From NCBI GenBank assembly GCA_964473285.1, contig CAYYOI010000001.1, forward strand, positions 1 to 64,000: a stretch of 64,000 bases of DNA, given 5' to 3'. The position numbers and the translations under genes were made by a program. This document shows positions 9,212-21,800 of the stretch, one piece after another. This DNA is from JBNJGT01 sp964473285 (GTDB lineage: Archaea > Nanobdellota > Nanobdellia > Woesearchaeales > JACJVW01). Numbering within the stretch: position 1 is the stretch's first letter; every line of letters starts with the position of its first letter. The notes under the pieces were generated by a model. That model ran no database searches. It was not told the origin of the DNA and saw nothing but the letters and a program-made list of their open reading frames with translations.

Positions 9212-10207
9212 TTATTCCCAGTCCTTTCTAAGTTCTCTGTTGTGTTCTTTTATGTTGTCTCCAAGGACTGCATGCCCGCTCATATCAGGGGAATACCTGC
9301 TTGCAGGAACAATCCTTCCCAGTCGCTCGGCCATGGTACGGATGAAATGAGGAGATCCACCGCAGCAGAGACCTATATAGTTGATGCCAATATCCTTTGC
9401 TTCCTTGGCAAAGTCCGCGCATTCCCTGCGATTGAGGAGAAAGTGTTCAAGGTTAACAGGCCAGTCACTTGTCTCATCTTTTAATTTCTGGAAATTCTTA
9501 TGCTGTTCATCAGTAGAATATGGGACCGGCAATGCGGCAACATGACCTGATACAGTGTTGCGGATATCTTTTAGCAAGGGCATCATTGTTGCCGGGCCCC
9601 TACCACAATTAAGCCCTACCACGTCTGCTCCTTTCTCTTCAAGAATCCTGCAGGCTTCAGCCCAGGTATGATTGTCTGCTGTCTTTTCATGGAAAGGTGC
9701 AAGAGTAACAACCGCCAAAAGACCATGGGATCTGATCACTTCAAGGGCGATGAGTGCTTCTCCCAGATAGAAGAAGGTCTCAGCTATCACGAAATCAACA
9801 CCTTCCTCTTTTGCCCATCTTACCTGTTCATCAAAGATTGCGCGTACGCTCTCATGGGTAGATTGGTCGTTTGGATCATAGACCCAGGTATTGCAGATGT
9901 TTCCGGCGCATAGCTTGTCACCTGCAGCAGCCCGTGCAATCCGGAGTGCCTGCCTGTTCAAGCTTTCAAGCTCATCCTCACGACCAATGCCTTTGAGCTT
10001 GTCACGATGACCATAATATGTGAATGCGACAGATACATCTGAACCGCATGCCATGAATTCTTCATGGAGTTGTTGAAGCGCTTTTGGATTGTCAAGGACA
10101 ACTTCTGGGACAAAAGGGCCTGCCTTGAGGTGGCCTCGTCTTTCAAGTTCAAAGAGATATCCTTCAGCACAGATTATCCCTTTTTCTATTTGTTGTTTGA
10201 AATCCAT
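9212..10207 (-). CDS. homocysteine S-methyltransferase (BHMT/MetH N-terminal family)
   Basis: A zinc-dependent methyltransferase that moves a methyl group from betaine, S-methylmethionine or a related donor to homocysteine. The 331-residue TIM-barrel protein shows the zinc-binding cysteines: Cys201 in GLNCGRGP and the CC pair at 281-282 in GLCCGGSP. The N-terminal GYLFELERRG segment is in the usual place of the active-site Glu. The donor cannot be told from sequence. Its ATG overlaps the stop of the Orc1/Cdc6 gene (TGATG), so the two are translationally coupled. It converges on the RelA/SpoT-like gene with no gap. Confidence 0.9.
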   Translation of the reverse strand: MDFKQQIEKGIICAEGYLFELERRGHLKAGPFVPEVVLDNPKALQQLHEEFMACGSDVSVAFTYYGHRDKLKGIGREDELESLNRQALRIARAAAGDKLCAGNICNTWVYDPNDQSTHESVRAIFDEQVRWAKEEGVDFVIAETFFYLGEALIALEVIRSHGLLAVVTLAPFHEKTADNHTWAEACRILEEKGADVVGLNCGRGPATMMPLLKDIRNTVSGHVAALPVPYSTDEQHKNFQKLKDETSDWPVNLEHFLLNRRECADFAKEAKDIGINYIGLCCGGSPHFIRTMAERLGRIVPASRYSPDMSGHAVLGDNIKEHNRELRKDWE

Positions 10208-11280
10208 CAGAAATCATTCAGATTCTTGTTCTTCTTGCGATGCACGTAAGTTGTGTTGCCGGCGGTTCCTCCACCTGTTTTTGTGGTCTCTATGAATCTT
10301 GCTTTCTCCAGTTTCTCGATCTTACGCTGGAAGGTCTTTGAGGTCTTATCACCACCCTGTTCCTTATAGATCCGGTAAAGATCACCTATCCTCTTTCCGG
10401 TGTTCTCCTTTATTATGTTAAGTATAAGCTGGGAGTCCTCCTCAAGATCAGTTGATTTTTTTATGGAGAATTCCTCAAGTTTCTTTATTGCCTGGGTGGC
10501 ATGCTCTGAAGTAATCCTGCGGGAAGAGACTTCCTCTGCACAACGACCTGACTCACGGAGAAGATATATTCCCTGGCGGACATCACCAAGCTCAAAAGCT
10601 TTTTCCACTATCAGATCAAATGCCTCATCTTCCCATACGTCCTGGTAGAATGCATACTTGACCCTTTCCTTGAGAATGTCGGTTATCTCACGGGCACTGT
10701 ATTTCTCGAACTCAAGGGTATCGGGAGTAAGGCGTGACTTGACCCTGCCGTCAAGATGGATTATCCATTCCTTGTAGTTGGTTATCAAAAGAAGGGATTT
10801 CTTGAATATCTCTTCACTGATCATATAGAGGAAATCATCGTCTTCAAGCTTATCCACCTCGTCAAAGGCAAAAACTGCACTCTTCTTGTTGTTTATTATA
10901 CCTTTTGCTACCCTAAAGAGCTCATCTGTCTTCTTGTTCTGGGTAAAACGATAACCCAACTGATCGCATATCTCAACTATGACCTTATAGCTTGTATTTT
11001 TCTGCCAGCAATTGATATAGATGGGAAAAACGTCCTCTGTCTCATCTTCGAGATCACGAAGGACCCACCTTGTTGCAGCAGTCTTTCCTATTCCAGGGTC
11101 TCCGTATATGAAAAGGTTTTTTCCGTTACGTGACTGGATAAGCGGAGCTATGCATGCAGCAATGTATTTTTGCTTCTCTTCCCTATGGGGGAGAAGTTTA
11201 GGAACAAAATCATAATCAAGAGCAAGCTCATTACTAAATAGGGTCTCATCATCCTTTAACATATCCTTAAAAAGACTCAT
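10207..11280 (-). CDS. cdc6: Orc1/Cdc6 replication initiator
   Basis: An archaeal origin-recognition AAA+ ATPase that binds origin DNA and loads MCM. In 357 residues it has Walker A GDPGIGKT at 60-67, Walker B AFDEVDKLEDDD near 135-146, a sensor-1 LLITNYKEW, and an arginine region VKSRLTPD. The C-terminal 80 residues (IGDLYRIYKEQGGDKTSKTFQRKIEKLE...) form the winged helix used for origin binding. Archaeal origins often sit beside this gene; the 32 bases upstream hold only a TATA-like AT stretch at 11301-11310, and no clear origin-box repeats were recognised. The homocysteine methyltransferase gene follows with a one-base overlap. Confidence 0.94.
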   Translation of the reverse strand: MSLFKDMLKDDETLFSNELALDYDFVPKLLPHREEKQKYIAACIAPLIQSRNGKNLFIYGDPGIGKTAATRWVLRDLEDETEDVFPIYINCWQKNTSYKVIVEICDQLGYRFTQNKKTDELFRVAKGIINNKKSAVFAFDEVDKLEDDDFLYMISEEIFKKSLLLITNYKEWIIHLDGRVKSRLTPDTLEFEKYSAREITDILKERVKYAFYQDVWEDEAFDLIVEKAFELGDVRQGIYLLRESGRCAEEVSSRRITSEHATQAIKKLEEFSIKKSTDLEEDSQLILNIIKENTGKRIGDLYRIYKEQGGDKTSKTFQRKIEKLEKARFIETTKTGGGTAGNTTYVHRKKNKNLNDF

Positions 11281-11300
11281 GATCTACAGCAAGGAAGCTT

Positions 11301-11310
11301 TCTTTAAATA
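11301..11310 (-). promoter_or_regulatory. TATA box of the Orc1/Cdc6 gene
   Basis: On the minus strand TATTTAAAGA precedes the ATG at 11280 by 21-30 bases, giving a leaderless transcript. The box lies in the 32-base gap after the stop of the upstream membrane-protein gene. Confidence 0.55.
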
Positions 11311-11312
11311 GT

Positions 11313-12818
11313 TTATGGTGGGTTTTTTCTCATATTTTCAGGTCTATAGAACTGATCAGGATTCTGCCGGGATTGCTGATATGGGGAAGATTGACCAGGG
11401 TTTTGAAATGGCTGGCTTTGTGTGGACTGTGCCTGCCGGAATTCCTGACCTGTTTTTGGATTTTGTGGACGCTGGTAGAACTGGGCTGGAGGTGCCTGTC
11501 CTTGCTGGAATTGCTGGTTTTGGGCAGGTTGATTCTGCTGAGGCTGCATTTGTGGGGGGGGGTTTTGCTGCTGGGATTGTTTTCTTCTTGTGAAGATAAA
11601 CATCCAGGCTACATTTATCGCTATGAGAACAACTATAAGGATTATAAGGACTGTGTTTCCGTCTGTTTCTTCACTGTCTGCAATCACTTTTGCAGTAGGA
11701 GAAAAGTCTGTGACAATCTCGTTTAATGTTACTGTCGCATTGAAAAGCTTCTCAGTGACCTTTTCTTCATAATTTACCTGTAGTTTTATGTCATATTCAC
11801 CGGGAGAGATATCTTTAGTGTCCCAATAGGCATTAACCTTCTCTACTGAGCCTGGCGCGATGGAAACAGATGATGTCTTGAAATCAGCATATTCTTTCCC
11901 TTGCTTGTCAAGGACAAACAGATGAGCATAAACATCATTTATAGGCCTGTTCCAGCGATTCATGAGGTCTATCTGGAATTTGGCGATATCACCGTGCTTG
12001 AAGTCGGGAACATCAACATCAACAACCTCCACCCGCATGCTTCCAACATAGAAATTCTTCTTTACAGTAAAGGATTTGTCATCATAGGTAACTGTTGCGA
12101 TGGCATGGTAGAGTCCAGGGCTGACATCTGCCTTCCATCTTGATAGAAGCTTTACTTCATCCTGTACTGAAAGGCTTTCGGATTGGGTAAGAACTGTTGC
12201 GAGCACCTCATTCGTTGGGCCCCGGACCTCAATTGAAGCCTGGATATCCTGGATCTTCTCGCTACCGAAGTTATAGACTGGTAACTTGAAACCTGCATAG
12301 CCCCCAACATCAGCATCCTCAATAAAAAGCTTGCCTTCTGCATACTTATCAGGGTAGGGCACAAACACTGAAAGTTTTGATACAACTGCAGTTGTTGCCT
12401 GAACAACTGTTCCTTTCTCTTCAGACTCAAAGACAACCTGCGAGTCATCTATTACCACCGCTGAGCCTGCATCATCAGGGATATGCATGGCAACAAGGTC
12501 AATCTCATGAACCCCTGGCTGGTCTATCTTTTCAGGCAGGGTAAGATTGAAATTGATTGTCTTCTCTTTCTCTCCCTGGGAGAAGCTTACTATCGATTTT
12601 TTGAAACGAATTGTCTCTGCCAGATCTCCCTTGGGATATACGATGGCTTTCATGGGCTTTCCTTCAGGATTTAGGACCCTGATCTTCAAAGAATCTTCAA
12701 GTGAGGGCTGGAATTCCACGCTCTGTTTTGCAGGAGCTATACCAATACCGTAGGCAGAGCCAGCAAAAAGCAATACAAGGAAAACTAACATTACTTTCTT
12801 ATTCACCGGGCTCACCAT
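11313..12818 (-). CDS. membrane-anchored Ig-like surface protein with a Gln/Pro-rich cytoplasmic tail
   Basis: A 501-residue exported protein. A signal peptide covers about residues 8-25 (KVMLVFLVLLFAGSAYG). Residues 26-375 form three or four beta-sandwich modules resembling NEW3/CARDB-type Ig-like domains (phrases such as SPGLYHAIATVTY and SPGEYDIKLQVNY recur). A transmembrane helix lies near 392-414, followed by a positive stop-transfer (TRRKQ) and an 80-residue cytoplasmic tail made mostly of Gln, Pro and Asn. The gene overlaps the end of the 4353-residue surface-protein gene by 20 bases, so it is the third gene of that operon and may be a partner or anchor for the giant protein (inference). 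No enzyme motif was seen. Confidence 0.8.
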   Translation of the reverse strand: MVSPVNKKVMLVFLVLLFAGSAYGIGIAPAKQSVEFQPSLEDSLKIRVLNPEGKPMKAIVYPKGDLAETIRFKKSIVSFSQGEKEKTINFNLTLPEKIDQPGVHEIDLVAMHIPDDAGSAVVIDDSQVVFESEEKGTVVQATTAVVSKLSVFVPYPDKYAEGKLFIEDADVGGYAGFKLPVYNFGSEKIQDIQASIEVRGPTNEVLATVLTQSESLSVQDEVKLLSRWKADVSPGLYHAIATVTYDDKSFTVKKNFYVGSMRVEVVDVDVPDFKHGDIAKFQIDLMNRWNRPINDVYAHLFVLDKQGKEYADFKTSSVSIAPGSVEKVNAYWDTKDISPGEYDIKLQVNYEEKVTEKLFNATVTLNEIVTDFSPTAKVIADSEETDGNTVLIILIVVLIAINVAWMFIFTRRKQSQQQNPPPQMQPQQNQPAQNQQFQQGQAPPAQFYQRPQNPKTGQEFRQAQSTQSQPFQNPGQSSPYQQSRQNPDQFYRPENMRKNPP

Positions 12819-15800
12819 AAAATATCAATGTTGACTGTTTCTTACCTGGAGGTTCTTCCCAGGGTACTTCGATTTTTACTTCAATCTCGGCTTCATCTGA
12901 ATCATCATGATGGAGGAGTTGTCTTATCATGTATGCATTGGAGGAGACATTTGTCCACTCGGTTACTGACTGGTTGTAATCGAATGATGCATATTCTGTT
13001 GAATTGCCTGCCTTTATCTGGAAAAAACGGGAGGGACTCCTTGCCATAGGGCTTTCCCAGAGGTCATCCTGAGCAGAAATATTATGGATATCAATTATTA
13101 TGTTTCCATCGTTTCTCACTATGAATGGTTGGGGGGTGGAGCTGTTGGAATCATCTGTCGTTTCTATGCTGTCACCTACACGCTGGACACCGAATGATAC
13201 ATTTTCATTAGCTAGGGAAACTATGATCCTAGACTCTATCGAGAAGTTCCATGGCTCTGACCAGTTACTGTGAACAATGCCATCATAGGCCTGGATCCTC
13301 CAGGAATATATGGAATCATAATCGAGATCCTGAAAAGGGGTGAAGTTGAGATTTGTTATGTTTGTCTTGTTTATCTCATGGACAGAACACTGCAATGGTC
13401 CACTGCATTCCTCTAACTCAATGAGGAGGTTATATGATAAATTATCTGCATTGGAATCATATGCTTCTTCCCATGAGAATATTGGCCGACGCTCAAATAC
13501 TGTGAAATTATCTTCCTGGGGGGTCAGCCTTACCGGGATCTCAGGAGGTATATTTTCCTGAAGCCCGACTGTGAAAGTGTTCGTTTGTGAAGTGTTTTGA
13601 ATCTCTTCATGCCAGCAGGTAACACTCCAGTTGTGTATCCCCTGGGAAAGATTATTTACAACTGTGTGAGTAACATCCCCACTACTTGTTATTACAGTAG
13701 TGTTTATTTCACCATCCAAAGATAAGTTACAAGTAACCTGTTCTCCCAAAACATCTGTTTTAGGTGTCCAGTTAAAATCAATGTTTTGGCTTTCAATCCT
13801 TTGCCCATCACGCGGATGGTGGAGTTCTATAGGAAGATAATTCACTATCTCAATGGTATCAGAGGCCTGGGATTTCATCGGGCGATAAAAATCAGTACTC
13901 TGGATGTTGCATTGGTAATCGTATGAGCCAAGGCTTGAACTGGAAAGGTCTATCTCATAAGAGGCATAGCCATCTGAACCAGAATAGGATGAGCCTAGGT
14001 ATCCTTCAGGCCCGTAATACTGTACAAGATAAGATGAGATAGGATCTGCAGTATCAGCATCAGTAACACTACATGTGAGGTTTGTCACGCCTCTTGGTGT
14101 TATACCTGAAGGACTGACCCAATCAACCCTACTATTTCCTGTAAGGTTAAAATAGAGATATGGCACGGTATTGTTTATGTTCTTATTGGAATCATTTGCC
14201 CAAAGCTTTATTGCATGCTTTCCTATGGTCCAGGAATTGTTGGTGCATAAAGTAAGGTTCGTCCAGTTAACAGAATATGGCTTAGGGATATCTTGTTCAA
14301 TAAAATCAGAACTATTGTAGATTGCTCTTGCAGTATCAGGTTCTTCGTCCCACTTTCCGTAAAGGTATAAACATTCTCCCCTTGAAAGCTCAGTGTCATT
14401 GATCCCATATTCCTCAAGCTTGGGAGGATATATGTTTGATGTATTGACTACGTTCAATGAGATATTTGCGGAATCTATTGTTGCATTGTAGTAGAGCTGG
14501 TTTGTGATGTTACAAGTCATGGTGTGGAGTCCTAACTCACTGTCATTGAACTGGTATGTTGCCCATCCTGAAGCATTTGTAATATTATTACCAAGATAGA
14601 CCCCATTCCTGTAATAGGTCACATTGTATCCAGCAATCCCTGTATCATTGAGGTCCTGGACAAAGCATCCTGTTGTGGTGTAGTTTCCAATGCGAACGCT
14701 TGATCTTCTTTGGAATGAGTCTGTGATTCCAGAGTATCCCCACACTTCCATTTGTTGGATTGGTGTCTCATTGGAGTTAAGAGATGTATCCCTGGCATAT
14801 TGCTTCCATCCGTACAGCCCTGGATCTGTATCGGTTGGAACAGAATAATCAATATGTGCCCATGTATCATTTGAATCAAGGGAAATATTTGTTACATTTG
14901 AAAATACTCCAGTTAGATTTAATGATAGAGTTGCATCTTCAAGTATTGCATTATCAGTCCATCTAACAGAGTAGGTTTCTCCCTGTCCTTTGTATGTCTT
15001 AACTGGCCCTGATATCTCCTTGTAACGTGGTGGATCAAATTCTCTTACGAATACAGTCTCATGAGATATATTCCGGTGATCAACCTTATAGAGGGATGTT
15101 TCTGAGATATTACAGGTGAGATCATAGAGGCCATAGGTTGATGGCTCATAGATATAGGCAATCTCTCCTGCTTCATTGGTTGTTGACTGGTAGATGGGAT
15201 AATCATCAGAATACAATGATACGGTATAACCTGGAATGGAGGACTGATTTGTCTCGTCAATTATTGAGCAAGTAATCCTGACTGAATCATTTAGATCAAT
15301 CTCTGTCTGGTTAATGCTCAAGTCATCCACCGTAGCAAGTCCATAGACGTTGAATGATAGATAAGGGAGAGTATCATTCCAAAAGCCGCTCGGATTATTT
15401 GCTTCAATACGCGTGACATGCTTACCAAGCAACCAGTTTGCTGAAGGGTTGAATGTATAATTGGTCCAGTTGTGCGGATTGGATTCAGAAAGTGTTATTT
15501 CATCTGATACCATACCTGGAATGGTTGCATTATAAAATACGTTTGCCTCGCCTATCTCCTGGTCCCAACGTGCAAATATGGTTGTATCCTGTGAATTCCT
15601 TATGACGTCATTTGTTGATAGTCCATAGATTGCTTCATGAAGATGAGGGAAATCATATTGCCTGTTGATAACATGGAAAAGAGATTCATCAGATTTGGTG
15701 AATAGGCTATCATCTACTGTAAATACAACTGGGTAGTCTCCAGTGGAGGTCATGTTTACTGCATATGAAAGTGTCAATTTTGTATCAACAGGTACTGTTC

Positions 15801-18800
15801 CTCTTGCATTCCACATGACTGTTCCATTGAAGGTTCCATTGTATTCATTCCCACCATATCCTATCTTATACCAGATGTCCTGGCTTTCGTTCAAATGCCA
15901 GGTTTGGTTGAGCCCGGCATGTGAGAAATCACTCTCAGATATGTTCCAATCCTGTGAATCGAAATGATTCTTCATCTCAATCTCTATCCGATATGATTCA
16001 TTTCCAAAAAGTGTGAATGTCTTTGCTAGTCCTGAGTCAATAAGAGTTCCGCTTGAATATCGTGTTGTCTCATTCACTTCATAGATACGTATATCCTCTA
16101 TTGTCACGTATGTTTGCGGACCAAGAATTGTGAACTCATCATATCCTTCGTATACTCCTTCACTTGCTTGGATGGGTTCACCATAAGGAGTCTGCATATA
16201 AGCATATACCCTATAGGTGCCACCTTCAGAATTTTTGGTATCCCAAGGATTCCAAATCTTTTCAAGATCAAAGATGGTATCAGCGTTAACTGTTTTTTCA
16301 ATCCCGTTTATATGGGTATCAATTGTCTGCCATGTGTCATCATATCGCTGGATCTCTGCAAATACCTCACCCCGGAATGTTTCTGTAGTGCTTAGGGTAT
16401 CATCTGCAAATGTTTCCTCTTCACCCATCTCATAATCAATCTCTCCGGTAAGAACTATCTTTATATCATCATATGTGTAGATTGGTGCTCCGTCTGAAGA
16501 TATGCGTATCTGATCAAGATCTGTAGGATTGTCAGTGAAATCAAGGTCTTGGACAGTTGTTGATTGCCTGTGGTAATCGTACTTGTCAGCCACATCAAGC
16601 CTGTAATCATAATCTCCGGAAACATCCTCTTCTATAATATTGCCTGAGGCAGTGCTTGGATAGCGGGTGATATAATAATCTACAACCATCCCTCCCCATG
16701 AACTCTCCCTATGAGTATAGATTGCTGGACCTAATCCTGCCACATCATCTGCATCTGTCATTTCTGATGCGTCACCAACACCAATGTGCTGCCACCAACC
16801 ATCCCCACTATCAGGAGAGACCATATTGAATGATAAATTGAAAGCTTCCTGTAGCACCGAGAGATTGTGCTTGACACCAGCTGTACCTTGTACTTGCAGA
16901 TGATTATTCACAATCTGTGTGTCTGTATCTGTGCCCCATTCTGACCAATTATTTCCAATATCATTCGAATCAGCACGATTGAAATCATCGTAGAAATAAT
17001 AGACTTCTGATTTATCAGAAGGGGCAATACCTGCATCAGGATTATGATAGTAAACGTAATATGAACCATTTCCTCGTGTCTTGAAAAGTATCCTTGTATT
17101 TGAAGAATCAAATGATGAGAGGTTAATCCTTGCAAGCTCAACATTCCCTGTCCCATTGAACCATACAATCCTAAGGTCATTGCCTGAGGGAAGCATTGAA
17201 CGGGTATCCATACTTATCTCCATAGTATGACCATCTATGGTATCGTTCAGGATTATTTCCTTTCTTCTCTCGTATGAACCATCCCACCAGGGCACTGTCT
17301 CTATCAAGGTAACGTTCTCATGAAGATCATATGTGGATTCATTCACCTTTACCTGTATACCTCCATCCGCCTTCACTACAAAAGATGAAAGTGAAGAATG
17401 ATTAATACTTCCAGAGGTATCTTTTGCAAACACCTGGACATGATAGGTTCCATTAAACCATGTGTCAGAGAACTGTCCTGTAAACAACTCACCTGAAGAA
17501 AGAGATATATTTGTAGTAGAAGTGTTAGGGTATGTTACCTGGGCCCATGCAGAATCAATGGATGTATCATCTGTTATATTTGCTTGTATTGTCTGATTGA
17601 TGCCATATCCTATCACAGGGTCTATCATAACCTCATGGATGGTTGGCTTAAGTCCCAGATACATCTGTTCATAGCCAACAGAGGGGTTAGTGTAGTCATC
17701 AGGTGAACCCTCATAGGTCGCATTCAATGTGTGTAATCCTAATGAAAGTTCAGGCGTGAAGCTTTTGGTTGCCCACCCCTGCTCATTTGTGATAGCTGAT
17801 CCTATTGCCTGATCATCTGTCTCGTCAAAGAAATATATCCTTTCCCCTGAAATTGCGGTGCCATTATCATAAACTAACCTTGCCTGCAGCTCTATCTCTT
17901 CTCCTCTTGATGTATCATTGTCAGAGACAATAAAAGATGAGATCGCTGTTTTTGCGTAAATGTCAATATAGGTATTCTTGAAATCTGACTTGACTCCTGA
18001 TCCAGCTGATTCAGCAGTCACATGTTGCGTACCCAGAGAGGTGGATATGGGAACGTCAAATGTCGCATTATTCCAGAGTACTTCACCAGCATACAGTAAA
18101 GATACATATGAGGAATCTGGTGTTACAAGTCCCCATGAAAGAGGATATGTTGTTATATTGAGATAGGCATCCACAACATCAGAATTGTTGGAACTCTGTG
18201 CAAGATAGCTTATGTCTGCCTGATTTCCACGGGTAATGCTTGATGGCGCGCTGTATTGGGTGATCTCAAATGTTCCCTGTTCACGTATCTCTAATTTCTG
18301 GTTGAGGATCTCATCCCATACCTTTATCTCTTCACCAGGGTTAATGTACTTGATGGTCACATTCATATCATAGTCTCCAACAGAAGCTGTTCCTGTACTT
18401 ATATTATATACTGCAGTAAGGGGACCTGCCAATGTGGCCATATTGCAGTCACTTACACAGGCACAGGATATGTTCTCCGGGCAGTTTAATGAGATAGATA
18501 CATCTGTTAGGTTCCTGCTCCATTCATTTTGCATTGAGAAATTAACGAGTTGTGAGGTGTTGAGATATTGCCGGCTTATATTTGAAACAGCAAAATCTTC
18601 CCTCAGATTATGAATCAGGATATATTCGCTCCTATTGACACGCAATGGACCATTCAGTAAATCCATCACCACATCCCACTTTAACATGTAGCTTCCTTCG
18701 GCATCCTCAGGGATTGTATAGCCTTCATTCCATTGACGGGTCTTTGTGGTGTTGTATGGGATCTCTCCATAGTGCTTTGTTTCCTGATAGGGCCCAAACC

Positions 18801-21800
18801 CCACGTAATCCAAAGCGTACTTGTCAAGTAAAGTAAGCGTTACTTCTGAGTCAAGCGCAGTATTATTTGCTGCAAAAAGAGTTATATTGATCCAATCTAT
18901 TGTGTCGGTAGTCTCATATTCATCTATTGTATTCTCATGTGTCAGGTTTGCAAGATGCAGATAAGATTGAAGAATATAGAATGTATCATAACCTACTATC
19001 TGTTCATAATCACTACCAACAATTATCTGATCATCCCTATCAGGATTAGTAGTGTTTCTTACAAGAGAGAACTTCACCCTGTACTTCCCATGAGGGTATA
19101 TGCCTGTATTCCAGGGATTATTGTTCCAATCATAGTAATAATCAAGGGTAGTGCCATTGGCAATTGTCTTTATGTCATCTGTTGCAATGTCATTTATTGG
19201 TACGGGATAAAGGTTTTCCCAATAAAGCCCATTGTAATACTGTATGTTTGCCCACCTGTAACCATTAATTGGTCTATCTCCTGTGTTAAGTGCCCTGCTT
19301 GCTGCCTGGACATCACCATACTCTAGCTGTGTATCATGCAGTTCTCTTAGGGTGAAATTAGTGAGGTAATCGTTACCGTTCATGGCCACGCTTACAAACC
19401 CTATGGCTGAGGGCTCAAGATCTATATCATAGCTTGCCTGCAATGAGTCATCAACGTACATGGAAAGTGTGCTGGACTCATACCTGAGCCGGATAGTATG
19501 TTTAGACTGTGAATCAATATCTTCTGATGTGGCCTGAAGAAGATTAGGAGTATTGCCTTGTGTCTGAGAGAATATTCCGTCTGTACCTCCATCGGGAAAA
19601 TCGTTGCTTATGAGGGCTTCGTAGTAGGTTGAACCTGACTGGACAAAAAGACCAAGCGCGTCATCATCATCACCATGGACTGTCACTTCAGCTTCAAATT
19701 CACTAGGTACTATAGAAGGATAAGCGATCATGTCATCATTGCTGTCATCTATAGTAATACGTTCTTGTGCTGTGTCCCATGTGAAAAGACCATTGTTTGC
19801 ACCACGATCATAGATAACTTCCTCAATATATTCACTTTCCTTATCCTCGCTTACATCATCATAGAAATCAAATACTTCGCTCTTATTCTCTTGAGTTGGA
19901 GGACCATCATAATACATGGTAATTTCGCTTTGGTTTTTGAGCCTGACATATATGCTTGTATTCTTTATCCAGTGGGCCAGTCTTTCGTTTCCATAGAAAG
20001 CAATATCAGAACCATTCGTGTATCTCCAGACTTCAGGATTATCTATCTCAAGTATAACAGTCCTGTTTGTTGCGTTAGTAGTTATGGGAAGTTTCTTATT
20101 CCATTCATAAAAGCGGTCTGATAGATATACATCCTCATGGTTTTGGTAACTATCTTTTTCCAGTTGAGGTGAGACTATAGCAGATCCCTGGACATCTGCA
20201 TATACTGTACTCTCTGCCTGTATTCCATCTATGTTCGTAGCAGTAATGTTGAAAGTATAAGTTCCCACATCCCATGTATTACGATATTCTAAAGAGTCAT
20301 TGAAGGTAAAAATCTCTTGTGTCCCGTCTGGCCTTGTGAATTTGGTTTCCAGAGAATCTATCCCTCTGGTGTCATTTGCTGAGATATTCAGATTGATAAG
20401 TCCCCCTATTCCTGCATCATTGACTGAAATGTTAGTTATATTTGGTCTTGAGGATATGAACAGATTGCTCTCATCCTCTGAAGGGTTAAAGTATCTTTCA
20501 TAGTCTTTTTGGAATATAGTTTTTAAGGTGTGGTTTCCTATTGAGCTCTCCGGCACCTCTATGCTTGCTGAAAATGATCCTTCATCTGCGATAGCAGAAC
20601 CGACTTTTGAATCATCAATAAAGATTAGAACTGTACCAGACACATCCTTACCCATATCATCTTTAAGAGTGCCTGAGACCCTGATCTCATCTCCAGATGC
20701 GGTAACTGGATCAGAGCTTGTATCAAGTACAGTATCCGCAAAAACATAAATTATCTTTTCATTGCTAACGCTGTCTCCTGTAAGGCGCAATACAAATTTA
20801 CCATGCTTTTTGGGTGTGACCTGCCATTGAGGTGAACAATCCCCACTGCAGGGATAAGGATTTGATGCAGCAAATACAGTATCACTTTCACTCATGTTGG
20901 TGAAAAACATTGCAAGTGATGTCTTGTAATTGATCGAAATACTATTAAAAATAGGAGTAATTGTCTTGTTGGTCGTTACCATTCGTACCTGGTACTGGAG
21001 GAAGCGGCGACCATCTGAGGTTATCTGTTGCCCATTGGTTTGTCTTTCCCAGTCGGTCCATGAACTTTTGTCATCTGAGGTTCGTGTATAAATACTGAGA
21101 TTCGTACCTGTAGGTTCATCTGACAGGTATTCAATGGTATCATAATATACAATTGATGCATTTGTATCAAGACTGTCTGAAGTATAATTTCCATAAAGGG
21201 AAAAACTTACATTTTCATGCTTCCATTTTTGTATTGATACAGGTGTGTTCTCACGGGAAAAGATCCATTCTATCCTCATTTCAGAATCCCCGTCATTTAC
21301 CAAATATAATGGACCTGTAGGGGTTTGTGTGGCACTATGTCCCCTGCCCTGGGTTGTATCATTAAACAATGTTGATTCGCTATTTACTGTTACCATGTAA
21401 TTATGAAGTCCTTCGTTGTTCCTGGCCTGACCTGATTCACTTAAATCCCCACCCCATCGATTTCGGTCGATAACAAAATCATACTCTGTAGTCCCGAACC
21501 ATGTACCTGTTTCATAATGCTCAATGAAATTCCATGAACCAATCCCTATACCTGCTCTCCAGTCATCAGAGTTCCCACGCATTGCAAACTCTATTATCTT
21601 TGGTTCACTTACGGTATATTCCGAGGTATAGATATATTCAAGTTCAGTGCCTGGCTGACCTACAAACTCACCTCCTGTGATTGAGTATGATCCTTCATTG
21701 TCAATCCATTTAGAGGTCTCAAGAGATGAGTTCTCAAAATCCTCGAAAAAGTCAAAGACCTTATCACCATCACTGGTATCTTGAGCACCGGGATTCCCGT

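Noticed and set aside
11281..11312. Replication origin next to Orc1/Cdc6
   Set aside because: The upstream gap is only 32 bases and is filled by a TATA box; no origin-box repeats were seen around the gene.
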